Part shown: positions 1 through 11,685 of the stretch, one piece after another
How positions within the stretch are numbered: position 1 is the stretch's first letter
How the letters are laid out: each line of letters opens with the position of its first letter
From: Phallusia fumigata
Lineage: Eukaryota; Chordata; Ascidiacea; Phlebobranchia; Ascidiidae
Assembly: GCA_008931825.1 (NCBI GenBank)
Contig: QXVZ01007177.1
Location: 1 to 30,099 of the forward strand
Reading direction: 5' to 3'
Length of the DNA: 30,099 bases
The notes under the pieces: generated by a model
Told to the model about the DNA's origin: nothing
The model's database searches: none
What the model saw: the letters and a program-made list of their open reading frames with translations, nothing else
Position numbers and translations under genes: made by a program

Positions 1-7
1 AATCAAA

Positions 8-120
8 TGAAAAATGATCCAACGGAACTGTAATGTGACAGATAGCTGGACGGTGGACTCATAATGAGCATAGCGTATTCAGGCGTTGTTTCGAACTCTT
101 ACGACAAAAATGAAGCAACC
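8..120 (+). repeat. SINE family 1, 3' body fragment (copy i)
   Basis: This stretch matches the tail half of the composite repeat seen at 1301-1562 and 17191-17446: 'gatccaacggaactg', then 'gtggactca', 'gagcatagcg' and a 'gacaaaaatga' end. The tRNA-like head is missing or lies outside the window. It sits in the intron after exon 8 of the NWD1-like gene. Confidence 0.6.
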
Positions 121-155
121 AAATATTCTCGAGTCTAACCAGCGCTAGGTTTTAC

Positions 156-3100
156 CTGTGTGCGCCATCTTGTGACGAAAGCTGGTCAAGAGAGTCAAGA
201 AAAATCAGCAGCCGACCTTTGTGCTCCGGACTGTTTAATTTATCCGACACAGTGTCGAGGAGTTTTGAAAACCTCTGCACGACGCCGTTGAAATTTTGGA
301 GCAGGTGCATCCCCGGAATCGAGAGCTCAAAAGCCTCTGATATTTGCAGAATCAAACTCTGTAAACGTATTCAGCCACTTATACGAGGTTTATAGCAGTG
401 ATTCTCCACCGAGGAGGGATTTTATGAGTTAATGTAAGGAATTTCCACTTTATAGTTAAGTTATTCATGATAATTGTAGTATTTCTATTTAGGTACAGAA
501 GTGGTTCCAAACCTTTTAATGTTACTTTATATCACTTCTAGTGTAGTAGCGTAGAGGAATTAAAGTTGTAAAATAAACAAAGGGGTAAATACATCATTAA
601 GTTTAGTAACTACTGTTTAAGAATTTAAGCAGACAATTTTACTGCCAAGTAGTTGTTGAAAATAAGACACACGCTGACCTGTAGGACATTGTGTATATGT
701 GATGAGTTGGGGGAAGTCCCCAAGAACCGGTAGACGAGAACATCGTCTGGCGCCATCTCGCGACAGAGTTTTACTGTCATGGCACAAAGAGCCGTTTTCC
801 CACGGCCCGACTTGCCGAAAACTACTACAGGTTGCTGGTTGGATGATGAAAGCAGAAGCGCTGTAATATCGTCTGAGAGGAAATGTAACACAGTATCGTT
901 ATTTGATTAGCGCAGGGCTTCCCAAACTTCTTGGTCTGCGAGCTCTTTTAATTTCTAAAATTTTTCTGCGACCCTTACTGTTTGACAGAAAAGAAGCAGT
1001 GCAAAACAAACCATTTGTTGAAATGGTACTACTAGAAAGCAAAACCAAATTTAAATTTATTTTGTGCAGTTTTAACGTCACAGTTTTAGAAAACTTTAAA
1101 CATTATACCAAGGAAAATGTTTAAAAAGACGGGAAATATGACCATTTTTGGAAAATGGTGTAATCACGACCCACAAAATTCTTTCTTCCTAGTTTGGGAA
1201 ACTGTGGAATGGCGCGACTGCGAAGTTAATGCGAAAAACTGAAACATCTTAACGTTTCGACAACATTGCCTGGTTTTTTACGGATACTATAAGATCAGCC
1301 AAGATAGTCGAGTGGTTGGCGCGACTAGCAAGGTTGTGGGTTCTAATCTTGTCTCGGTCGCTTGTTTCTTGAGCAGAGAACTTAAGCGGCACTGATCCAA
1401 CCCAGTGGGACCTTAGGATTGAAATTAAAGTAACCAACTTTCGAAAAAGTCTAACAAAAAATGATTCAACGGAACTGCAACGGCAGAGGTAGCTCGACGA
1501 TCAACTCATTGTGAGCATAACGCGTTAAGGCTTTGTTCCCCCGCCGTGGATAAAAATGAAACAAATAAACTATGTACCGCATTCATAACACGATTACAAA
1601 CACCAGTTTTACAAGAACCAAACTTTTTGACTGCCACTATTTTTCACACATCTCACCGAGCAAGTTTTTTCTGCCACAAAACGACTGACATTTGGTCTGA
1701 GCAAACGACGTATGGTGCAGAACCTCTTCAAATAACCATTCGCTGTCGTCCGTACCAGTAGAGTGTTGGGAATCGGACTCTGCCGCATGGGACTGTTTGG
1801 ATTTTTTAGCCGTCCTTTCAATGGAATATTTCAGATCTTTGACAAAATCGGTGCAGAAAGACTCGAGATAATCCACATGATTCTTTGACGCTGTGGTAAT
1901 GCCTGAAAAACAGACTGGTAAATGACAATGGTTCTCCACTGACCCCCAGAGGTACCCAAAAAGATTTTTAGGGGTCTATGAGCTAAGCATGTATGAAATA
2001 AAGGCAATATAGCGAAATGGATAAGCGCAAACTCTAGAAACCAGTAAGTAATGTTTTGTAGCAACAGCATAAGTGGTTTTAGTAAAGGGGGGGCACAGCT
2101 TACAGACAAATCGTCAAATAAATCCAGAACACCAGGGATTAAGATGAATCACTTGCTAAACATTGTTGCAAATTTACCCTTAACTGGAGAAACTACGTTA
2201 CAACTAAATAAAGTGTTTTAATCTAAAAGTTATAAAGTGCAAATAAGAACTAGTATCACAAATCAACTCCAACCGANTAAAAAAGCCAATTGCAATAAAC
2301 GCTACTGAAGATAACCTGGTGGCACAAAACAAGGAAAAAGATATTTTCTAAATTGGTAGTTTGCTTAGGAATTTTGCAATGATTGTGACTGTGAGATAAG
2401 TGATTTCGTGTTTGCAATTTTAATTTTCAAGTTCCCGAGATTTTGCTTGTTGCCATGGGAGCATGCTTTTTGCCTTCAGGAATGTTTTGTGAAAGCCCAA
2501 TGCCCGTCACACCAGAAACTACCCTAGGGCCTAGGCTAGAAAACATCCGTGGTAAACAAGTTATGCTGGCAGCTGGTTTTATGCCCAAGGCTTTCCAGGT
2601 TGGACATGTATTGTAACTGCTCCTTTATAACTTACATTGCAAACTACAGCTTCAAAAATAGTATACTCTGCTGAAATAGCTTAACAATTTATAAAACCAC
2701 AAATGGCAACCAGCCAGCAGCCACTAAACTAACTGAACATCAGCATTTTAAGGAATTAGAGCATTAAACAAGTTGCTAAAGTTACATTCATGGAGTAAAT
2801 GTCTGCTAACAAAAAAGCCTAATCTGCTTAAATTGAACCAAATTATGTCAACATATCTCTACAAACCACACAGAAAAAATTGCTGCAAGGAACTGGTTAC
2901 CTGATTTGAAGAACGCCTGCCCTTCCGCTTCAGTGATTTCGCCACTTTTCCGAGCAACCTTCGCATATTTTCGGAGCAATTCGGCAAGTTTGGTCGACGT
3001 TTTATCCCATGCGGCACGGTCCGAGAGTCTCTTTTTCTCGTTTGCAGGATGTTGATCATCAAAGTGTTGGTAAACGTTGGTTATTGGTTGCAGGACGTAA

Positions 3101-4986
3101 ACTGGTGGAACGGCATTGTCGTCTCTCTTGTACCTAACATTTGGCCAAAAGATTATTTTGTATTATTTAGCAGAGTTGTGATCACATTAATATCCCAGTC
3201 AGATATAATTAAAATCAAGCGGAGGAAAATTTAGTTTGTTTAAACCCAATATTTTGTGGGGATTTATCGGATATCTGGTCAATTTAAGGAGCAAGAGAAA
3301 CTTATGGGTAAATATTGTAATTGCTCGCGTTTAGCATTACATAAAATATGCGTTTTTGAGTTGGAAGTTATTAATTTAGGCAACTATAGACAACTTACAC
3401 GGGCCTTCAGGGTGTGGGTATATATTATGCACGTGTAATTTTTTCATTGCCTTTGTTTCATCCACAATCGGATTTGGACAAAGAGCATTATAAAAACATA
3501 ATGACATAATAGGTAGGTACGTCCGTAGTCCGTACACAACTTAACGGTAAGTTACTGTCGTGTTTGTGAGTTTGATTGACACACTCGAAATATACTTAAA
3601 AGTGTGCGGATTATTGAATTACGACCTATAGGCCTTAAAATCTTACCATAAATCAATCAAGCCTTCATTGTCTAATCCCAACTCCTTAGCTGTCTTCAGC
3701 AACTTTTCGAACACTTCTACGTTAATGTTCGAAGGCAAGGGACGATATCCATATCGGTTCCCAATAAACGCCTAAAATATAAATCTATATCCACAACCCA
3801 ATATAAAACAAATATAGTAAAACATCCGTTTGCACCGTTACATAAAATAAATCTTGGGTTTCAGTCGGAGTTGTTGAATTCGCCGTATTTTGTAACACAA
3901 CTTTCTAAATACAATACTATGTGAATGAGATATTGCCGATGGCTACATGTTTAGTAAAATATATGCAGCTTTAAGTAAGACCTAACATGTGAATGACTTG
4001 CATGCCAAAAGTTGAAGTTACTTTCTGGAATCAAAGTGGAGATATAGTACCAAGGCAAAACTATGCTGCAGCTACACAGAGTATTCAATACTCACGACGA
4101 AGTGTGGTCCCATTGAAAGTCGTTTGCAAGTTCGGATTTCCATAAGACAGAGTTCGCACGTGGAGTGGTCAACTGTGGCAGTATCCTGGATTCCCCATCT
4201 CATGTCCATCACCTGAGAGACGAAAACGCAAACATTAACCAATGATTATACCTCCAATCAAAACTAAACTGGCCCAAATACTTGTTCGCTTTCAACATTT
4301 GGTGTAAAATATTTACGAATAGAGTGATGAACAGATCCGTGTTTACTGAACCAAAAGCTAATTTTCATACATTTCAATAGCGTTTGTTTTTCGCGTATTT
4401 TGGCGGTTGGTTTTGTCAGTTGTTTTGACGTCCTTTTTACCGCACAAGTAACTTTGCGCCGCTTTTCCGAGTCATTCCTGATGATGGCAATACCGTTTGT
4501 AGAAACATAGAAAATGTTTTACACACAAGTGCTGGGTTGTATCTTTTAATTGACAGTAGGTTTTACCTGAAAATCGAGACCGAGTTTTTGGCAGAACGAT
4601 CGGAGGTCGGGATAGGCTTTCTCCAGGAGAAGATTTCTCTCTTCACTCATGTCTACACGAGGAAGAAATATTTTAATGTAAAACGATTGAGAAAACAGAC
4701 AAATTGAGCCTGGTGGTACATGCGACAGGCCCTCCATGCAAAGTGTCGATGCGTTGGAAAAGCGAGACTCTGGACAATCGCAACCGTGCAATGAAAATTA
4801 CCGCTTGCCAACCTTGGATGCTATTCAGCTTTGCTTAAAAACAACGTGCGCATACAACTGGAACAAACCTGAAAATGTGGAGCTGATAAAAACACGTACG
4901 ACATTGGATTGTTCCAAAGTTTGTAAAGTCGTTTCTTCGCCTCGTAGCAACTTTTTACGGTCGCTAAGGGCACTTTCAGTTGCCAT
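156..4986 (-). CDS. NWD1-like: NWD1/NWD2-like DUF4062-NACHT ATPase, 5' part (8 exons, 3' end off window)
   Basis: Exons in transcript order: 4986-4869, 4652-4567, 4212-4096, 3771-3647, 3133-2901, 1902-1657, 872-679, 358-156. All have GT-AG borders and all phases agree, giving 1322 coding nt (about 440 residues). The start ATG at 4986 sits in a good Kozak context (caccATGg). Residues 30-150 are a DUF4062 region: VRVFISSTFSDMSEERN, then MRWG near 72-75, and IGNRYGYRPLP near 110-120. A NACHT-type P-loop ATPase follows: Walker A GKSGRGKT at 328-335, YRFLGTSP near 356-363, and Walker B LLIFLDSLDQL at 423-433. Vertebrate NWD1 has this order, including a WYKRDDNAVPPVYVLQP-like stretch, followed by WD40 repeats; any WD40 part lies beyond the left edge. 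The family is made of cytosolic signalling or scaffold ATPases. Between residues 226 and 227 the segment expected from NWD1 is not found. TEP1 and NPHP3 share parts of this architecture and are the alternatives. Confidence 0.85.
1301..1562 (+). repeat. tRNA-derived SINE family 1 (copy ii)
   Basis: The head carries an A-box-like 'tagtcgagtggt' and a degenerate B-box 'gggttctaatc', both pol III promoter motifs of a tRNA-Leu/Ser-like ancestor. A body follows ('gattcaacggaactgcaa', 'gagcataacgcg') and then an A-rich end ('ggataaaaatgaaacaa'). It lies in the 873-1656 intron of the NWD1-like gene, antisense to that gene. Other copies are at 17191, 14116 (minus) and 8 (fragment). Confidence 0.65.
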
Positions 4987-6675
4987 GGTGTTATCAGTTT
5001 TTAGTGTTGCACTAACAGATATACCTACAAAGAATCCCTACATAGCTGTTAAAAGCACACACACATGGGGTTGTGCTGACAAAGTTATATTGCCTAACAC
5101 CTGAGAGCTGATTTAAACCATTTCCAATAAAAACTAAAACAATTATAATTTTGTGTAGTGCCTGTAGACTTGATATTAAGTACTTCATGCTTCTTTGCAT
5201 CTTGTCTCGTTTGCTTCTAAGGAGTAAACCCTGCTGCTACAGGTAATAGCGATGAAGGCTAACTGGTTCTAAAAAGCATCTAAAATTAAACTTTTATATT
5301 ATACCACAGGTTTGAAAACTGCAACTAAGTCACAAGCAAAGATTGTTGAAATATGAGTACCAGTAGTTGTTGTCAAGCAGTCAAAACAAAACGTCAACAT
5401 TTAAACAGCTTTTCAAAAACCGGTGCAAAAATCCTACTCACTGTTCACCGAAGCAACTATTTACCCAAGGTTCGCCGGGTATTATAATCGGCTTCAACAC
5501 GGACTGTTGGTTCTTTTGTCCCTTCTCACATTTCTACACAACAATAACGTGATGCGCGGGTCTTTTATTCGTCCCCGAGCGTCTACTGGAAAGCCCTGTC
5601 AATCGACCTTCTGGCGTTGAATTTTGGAATTTGTTATTATTTCCAGACATATTTTTTTAATTTTGTGGTTTCGAATCTTTGTTTTGTAAGTAATTTTGGT
5701 TCGAACATCTTTGGTTCAGAGAAAAAATGGTGTGACGTAACTTTTTACACTTGAAACAAACCCAAATGGAAATGTGCGAAAAGCGGTTATACCATAGAAT
5801 ACTAACCATAGAATGCCAACCAATTGTTACGTCACGTCGGTCACGGTTGAATAAGACTTTACGTCGTGTTAAATCGCTAGTTTGTCGCATTGCAGTTTGT
5901 TCGGAAAAAAAGACCCCTACACATTGCGCTGTACCAAAATGCAACCAATCAATTCGAAAAAGGAAAGGAAAACACTTTGGAAACGCATTTAAATAGGAAT
6001 GACAAGGATATTCTTTGGTCTTACATTTTGGAACTGACAACAAGCTTGGGCAAAGTTGCCATTCCTTAGCAGAACAAGAATTACAAAGGCCCTCATCCAG
6101 CTTAATTCTTTCACAAAGGCACAGTTGTCAGAAGTTATAACAACATAATTTGAAATATTTTGTGATTTTTTAATTACAGATGAAGGTAAATTTATCAAAA
6201 GTTAATGTAGTTGCTTGAATTTGTTAAGCAGCTATTTGCACAGAAGGTATTGTATTTTTGTTGCCTACATACAGAGATACCCATGTTGCTACTTTCCACT
6301 GCTTTTAATGCCAAGTCAATGAAAAAGGTNCTATCAAATTAACCAATGGTTTGTTTCACTTCATGCACCCAGTTTTTGTCCAAAATTAGGGGATTTTCGA
6401 AGTGGGGTTATAAATTAACAGAATTAGTTTCCTAACCAATGGCTGCTAAAAGGTATTAAAAAAATCAACCAGTTTTGTTTAGTTTGTGCAAAGTAAATAA
6501 AAAAGTGTGATTCTCTTAATGTAAAGTAAATAAAAAGAATGTGATTCTTTTAATGTAAAGTAAATAAAAAAGTGTGATTCTCTTTATACACCCAACTCAC
6601 CCACTTTTGGGTCAGGTACCTCTGTGCCTTCATCTCTTAAATTTTAAAAGTTTTAAAAAAATCCATTGTATGCAG
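4987..6675. other. Intergenic region between divergent NWD1-like gene and IAH1 copy A; no gene recognised
   Basis: This 1.7-kb stretch lies between the NWD1-like start (minus) and the first IAH1-like exon (plus), so it should hold the NWD1-like promoter. IAH1 exons 1 and 2 were looked for here (the GDS and GxND blocks) and not found. Open frames around 5657-6043 resemble nothing I recognise. One N is at 6330, and a minisatellite is at 6488-6587. Confidence 0.5.
6488..6587 (+). repeat. Minisatellite, three ~33-bp units
   Basis: Three head-to-tail units at 6488-6520, 6521-6554 and 6555-6587 share the core 'gtaaagtaaataaaaa' followed by 'gtgattctctt'. Unit 2 differs slightly. The array lies just upstream of the truncated IAH1 copy A. 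Confidence 0.85.
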
Positions 6676-7232
6676 ATGAGAGCAAAGCATATGATGGAAA
6701 AAGGCAATGGCTCTGTTTGTGACCGCTCCAATGAAAATACAATTCAATATGCAAAAGCATGTGTAACGGTATGAGTAAAAATTTATAGTTTAAAAATGCG
6801 ATTACCTTTGGCTGTTAGCGGGTTTAATAAAGCACAAATTAATACTCCAACAGTCAACACTTGAATTGCTTGCTGAAAAGTACGTTTAAAACTTATAAAA
6901 CGCTTACAATGCATGACAGCACAAAGCTAATGGAAATCTGCCCTAAAAATGCATTTCCATGGCTGTAGCAACTGTTATTAATGTATTGTGTTGATCCGAA
7001 TTGTTTCATGTAATTTAACTCCAAGGTTGCCAACAGCAAAAGATGCCGAGTGATTGATTTATTTACACTGATGATCAACAAGCACCTTCCCACATACTTG
7101 AAGGATGGTCTGCACTTCTCAGATGAGGGGAACTCCCTTCTGGCGAGTGAGTTGTCACCCCATGTTGAAGAACTTACCAAGGGGCTTGAAATGAACTTTC
7201 CAGATTGGAAGGAGTTGTGTGGAGTAGAGTAG
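6676..7232 (+). pseudogene. IAH1-like copy A, 5'-truncated (exons 3 and 4 only)
   Basis: Two exons are recognisable. Exon 3 is 6676-6768 (31 codons, after tgcag, before gtatg), with the ending NTIQYAKACVT, like copies B/C. Exon 4 is 7026-7232 (68 codons plus stop), with the SGNH block V motif KDGLHFSDEGN that supplies the catalytic Asp and His. Phases agree. Exons 1 and 2, which carry the nucleophile Ser (GDS) and oxyanion Asn (GxND), are absent upstream, so no active esterase can be encoded. Exon 4 is almost identical to copies B and C, with only synonymous changes, whereas exon 3 is strongly diverged. This looks like a hybrid left by unequal exchange. Its exon 4 could also serve as an alternative last exon, but nothing shows that. 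Confidence 0.75.
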
Positions 7233-8568
7233 ATTGGCTAGGATGATGGATAACTTTAAATGCAAAGTTACTAGCAGCCAAATGTATTCTAAAATGTGGC
7301 AAATTGTAAACAGAGTATGTAAGTTTTTTAATTCTAATTCTCATGAAAACATGTGGCAATATTTATGGAGCAATCAAATTGTTTTTTCAAGTTGATATCA
7401 TGTCCCAACACAAAGGTTTTTCTACATGTAGCTTAAACTTAATCATGCTGTAAATGACTATTTTTTTCAAAGTTTCTGCAGTCTGTCACTACTTGTCCAG
7501 TTTTCTGTTCCTCTGTGCAGATTCACCACTGCCTCCGCTCGCTTCCTTCTCTTGTTTGTTTCTTTTTTATTTTACTCAATCCGAAAGCGTTTTCACCACA
7601 GTTCTCTTGCAACACTGTAAAAGCACAGACAAGTATTGTGTTGAATTATATAGTATTGAGCGTTGCGCGCGCCCATACGTAGACAATTAAAAAAACATAG
7701 CAATAATGATGTGGCACAAAACAGGAACCGGATACAAACAACTCATTGTTGATAATAACGACGGAATAAAAGCGAAAAAGAGGAAATATGAATAAAGTGC
7801 CCTGCCGCACTGTCAAAAGTCATCAGAACAGCAGCAGCTGCACTTTAAGCAAAGCAGCGAACCTCTTGTTATAGTGCAAAGATAAAGGCGCCCAAACATG
7901 CGCCTTGTTCACGAAGCGTTCAAAGTTTGGTTGTTTTGATGTGAGACACACAGTGGCAAATCCAATGCAGCAGTTATTCGTTTTCTGATCCCAACAGCAC
8001 TAAACGTCAGCCTTTATCTGCATGACTTTTGTCCAATCTAAATGCATTACGTGCAGTATTCAAAATATTCAGAGAAACTGCGTTACTAAACGTACCAGAA
8101 GTTTCAATGATTGCAACCTAAACGTTATTTAAATTGCTAATGCGATTGTTACGTGACAAAAACTAGCAGTGAGTGTTCGAGGTTTTTGTGCTGGGTGTTA
8201 AAGTCGACCCCAGTTTTGTTCCCCCCAAAAAACGAAACAGACTGTCGTATTGCGCTCGGCGGGCTATTGACTGTTCAGCTCTCTATTTGTATCATTGTAA
8301 TTTTGCAGCCTTGCAACTTTACCCTGTACCATAAAAATAAACAGTAAAAGATACTTGCTACGGCTAAAGCATTTTATGCAGAAAAATGTACAAAAAAACT
8401 TTTTAGCGGATCTCAAGAAAAAACAAAGATAAAAAGCTCAACCTAAAATCGATCTACATCTACAATTACGTTGCCAACAAAATTATCAGGGGTTCTCCCT
8501 AATTTGAGTACTGACCTGCACAGAAAAGCTTTTTCAGATTACCGTTATTTTATGTTTTAAACTAAACT
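7233..8568 (+). promoter_or_regulatory. Copy A 3' flank and promoter region of IAH1 copy B (repeated at 10321-11685)
   Basis: No coding exon is supported. The segment is near-identical to 10321-11685, so it is part of the duplicated unit. The first 550 bp are the most similar. AATAAA signals at 7765 and 7791 could end a copy A transcript. The last few hundred bases before the ATG at 8569 must hold the copy B promoter. An open frame of 78 codons at 7454-7690 is kept in both units, but only because the DNA is nearly identical. Confidence 0.5.
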
Positions 8569-10320
8569 ATGAGTCTTTGGCCTCGTGTTGTTTTGTTGGG
8601 CGATTCAATAACGCAATACTCGTTGGACCCCAACGGCTGGGGCACCTACGTTGCGCAACAAGTTCAAAGACAATGTGATGTAATAAACCGTGGATTTTCC
8701 GGCTACAACACGGATCACGTGGTCCAGCTGATGTCTAAAATAATTGACGAAAAGTTACTCCAGGTTGGTGCTTATCTTTTCTGTCGTTGTGGCTAAAGCG
8801 CCTGACCTAATGCCCAACCAGTTCAGAATATTGCAATTAAAATAAGCAAATAAGCTTGGTAATATACAAATGGAAACCTTTTTTTTGCAAATGAAAAATA
8901 ATATTTTTGCCTTGAATTCTATTGTAGCTTAACCCAACCACTTGATTTTTTTGCAAGAAATGCTTTTTTAATACTCGTATCATGGTATTTAGTAGTGGAA
9001 ATCGAAACTTGCACACACATAAATTATATTTTCTGGTTAATGTTGGTTTTGTTTATTTTTAGAATGTGGTATTTGTCACCATATTTTTTGGTGCCAATGA
9101 CTCTGTTCTTTCGGGTTGTTACTCAAATCAACATGTTTCGGTGGATCGCTATCAAAGCAACTTGTTGAAGATTGTGGAACATTTTGAGTCACTCGGAATC
9201 ACATCAGACAAAATCATTCTGATTGCACCTCCACCTGTAGATGCAGAGGTTACCAAACTTATTGACATAAACAGTTATACATCACTATTTATGTTATTGT
9301 ACCAAAAAACAATCAGTAAGCCAATTTATTGGTACCACTTATATATTTCCTAAGGCTTACCCCCTAATCTAAATCCCCATCATATAATACAACTTAATAA
9401 CAGCTTAGTCATCAATCTGCCAACCTTTATCCACCAGTTATGCCACCACTTTATTGGTAGATTGTGCCTTTAAGATATTTTTGTGTTTTAATTGCTGTTC
9501 TTTCATTTTTGGTAATCAAGAAAATAATTTATCTTAGTTGCCGAAGGTGGGTAAAATATATGTTCAAAACCAAAAGATGAAATACTATTGGTGGAAAAAT
9601 TGGTTACTCAGTTGTATGTATTGTTATGAGCAAAACAACCCAGATAAAATTGTACAGTTTTTTTGTTCTAAACATCATACATTGCATACAGATGCGAGCT
9701 AAAGATTTGGATACCCACTTTGGTGTTGTTCTTGACCGTAGAAATGAAACAACAATTGAATATGCAAAGGCGTGTGTTAAGGTATGAACCATGCTCCAGT
9801 AAACATTGGATGATAGTTCATGAGCACCCAATTTTTAAAGGGTAAAAAGTGTATAGAGGGCAAATACAGAACGTTGGGTTGTCAATTTTTGTTTAACAGA
9901 TTTTTTACACATGTTAAATGTGAAAAAAAACACTTCGATTAGCTATTAAACATAGTTTTTGCAGTAGGTTTAGGCACTTAGGTTATTTGAGGAAATCTGT
10001 AACTGTAAAAATATAACATGAAAAAAATGTTTTCCAAATATATGTGCTGTTCCAATCTTAAATAACATAGTTCATTGCAAAAACCGACTGGCTTCATCTT
10101 ATTTCCCACTTAGGTGGCCAACAGCAAAAAATGCAGAGTGATTGATTTATTCACACTGATGATCAACAAACACCTTCCCACATACTTGAAGGATGGTCTG
10201 CACTTCTCAGATGAGGGGAACTCCCTTTTGGCGAGTGAGTTGTCACCCCATGTTGAAGAACTTACCAAGGGGCTTGAAATGAACTTTCCAGATTGGAAGG
10301 AGTTGTGTGGAGTGGAGTAG
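8569..10320 (+). CDS. IAH1: Isoamyl acetate-hydrolysing esterase homologue, copy B (SGNH hydrolase)
   Basis: Exons 8569-8763, 9063-9248, 9692-9781 and 10114-10320; all introns are phase 0 with GT-AG borders. The protein is 225 residues. Members of this GDSL/SGNH family hydrolyse short-chain acetate esters (yeast Iah1) and resemble vertebrate IAH1. All four SGNH blocks are present: nucleophile Ser13 in LLGDSITQ, oxyanion Gly42 in NRGFSGYNT, Asn77 in FFGANDSVL, and Asp184/His187 in KDGLHFS. No signal peptide or membrane segment is seen, so a cytosolic enzyme is likely. Human IAH1 is 248 residues; the difference lies mainly at the N-terminus and at the exon 2-3 junction. The gene sits head-to-tail with copies A and C. 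The exon 2-3 join lacks the Trp-rich start seen in copy D exon 3. Confidence 0.9.
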
Positions 10321-11685
10321 GTTGGCTAGGATGATGGATAACTTTAAATGCAAAGTTACTAGCAGCCAAATGTATTCTAAAATGTGGCAAATTGTAAACA
10401 GAGTATGTAAGTTTTTTAATTCTAATTCTCATGAAAACATCTGGCAATATTAATGGAGCAATCAAATTGTTTTTTCAAGTTGATATCATGTCCCAACACA
10501 AAGGTTTTTCTACATGTAGCTTAAACTTAATCATGCTGTGAATGACTATTTTTTTCAAAGTTTCTGCAGTCTGTCACTACTTGTCCAGTTTTCTGTTCCT
10601 CTGTGCAGATTCACCACTGCCTCCGCTCGCTTCCTTCTCTTGTTTGTTTCTTTTTTATTTTACTCAATCCGAAAGCGTTTTCACCACAGTTCTCTTGCAA
10701 CACTGTAAAAGCACAGACAAGTATTGTGTTGAATTATATAGTATTGAGCGTTGCGCGCGCCCATACGTAGACAATTAAAAAAACATAGCAATAATGATGT
10801 GGCACAAAAACAGGAACCGGATACAAACAACTCATTGTTGATAATAACGACGGAATAAAAGCGAAAAAGAGGAAATGTGAATAAAGTGCAGCAGCCGCAC
10901 TGTCAAAAGTCATCAGAACAGCAGCAGCTGCACTTTAGGCAAGGAAGGGAACCTCTCGTTATAGTGCAAAGACAAAGACGCCCAAACATACGCCTTGTTC
11001 ACGAAGCGTTCAAAGTTTCTTTGTTCTGATGTGAGACACAAAGTGGCAAATCCAATGCAGCAGTTATTCGTTTTCTGATCCCAACAGCACTAAATGTCAG
11101 CCTTAATCTGCATGAGTTTTGTCCAATCTAAATGCATTACGTGCAGTATTCAAAATGTTCAGAAAACCTGCGTTACTAAACGTACCAGAAGTTTCAATGG
11201 TTGCAACCTAAACGTTATTTAAATTGCTAATGCGATTGTTACGTGACAAAAACTAGCAATGACTGTTCGAGGTTTTTGAGCAAAGTGGGTGTTAAAGTCG
11301 ACCCCTGTTTTATTTCCACAAAAAGACGAAACACAGACTGTTGTATCGCGCTCGGCGGGGCTATTGACTGTTCAGCTATCTAAAAATAGTCAGCCATGCA
11401 AAACTGTATCATTGTAATTTTGCAGCCTTGCAACTTTACCCTGTACCATAAAAATAAACAGTAAAAGATACTTGCTACGGCTAAAGCATTTTATGCAGAA
11501 AAATGTACAAAAAAACTTTTTAGCGGATCTCAAGAAAAAACAAAGATAAAAAGCTTAACCTAAAATCGATCTACATCTACAATTACGTTGCCAACAAAAT
11601 TATCAGGGGTTCTCCCTAATGTGAGTACTGGCCTGCACAGAAAAACTTTTACAGATTTCCGTTATTTTATGTTTTAAACTAAACT
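10321..11685 (+). promoter_or_regulatory. Copy B 3' flank and promoter region of IAH1 copy C
   Basis: This is the second copy of the 7233-8568 block. An AATAAA at 10880-10885 is a candidate polyadenylation signal for copy B. Compared with the first copy it has scattered substitutions and short indels, for example an added 'tagtcagccatgcaaaac' near 11387-11404. No exon is supported. Confidence 0.5.

Noticed and set aside
1546-2109. Several overlapping short frames around 1546-2109
   Set aside because: These are shadows of the NWD1-like exon at 1657-1902, or intron sequence.
5657-6043. 128-codon minus-strand frame, with a plus-strand frame at 5751-5996 ending in a CAVPKCN stretch that recalls the start of a THAP finger
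   Set aside because: Only the first Cys pair of a THAP pattern is visible and the frame stops soon after. No transposase or other domain is present.
7454-10778. Identical 78-codon open frames at 7454-7690 and 10542-10778
   Set aside because: They are kept only because the whole 3.1-kb unit is recently duplicated. The DNA around them is just as similar, and there is no domain or splice context.
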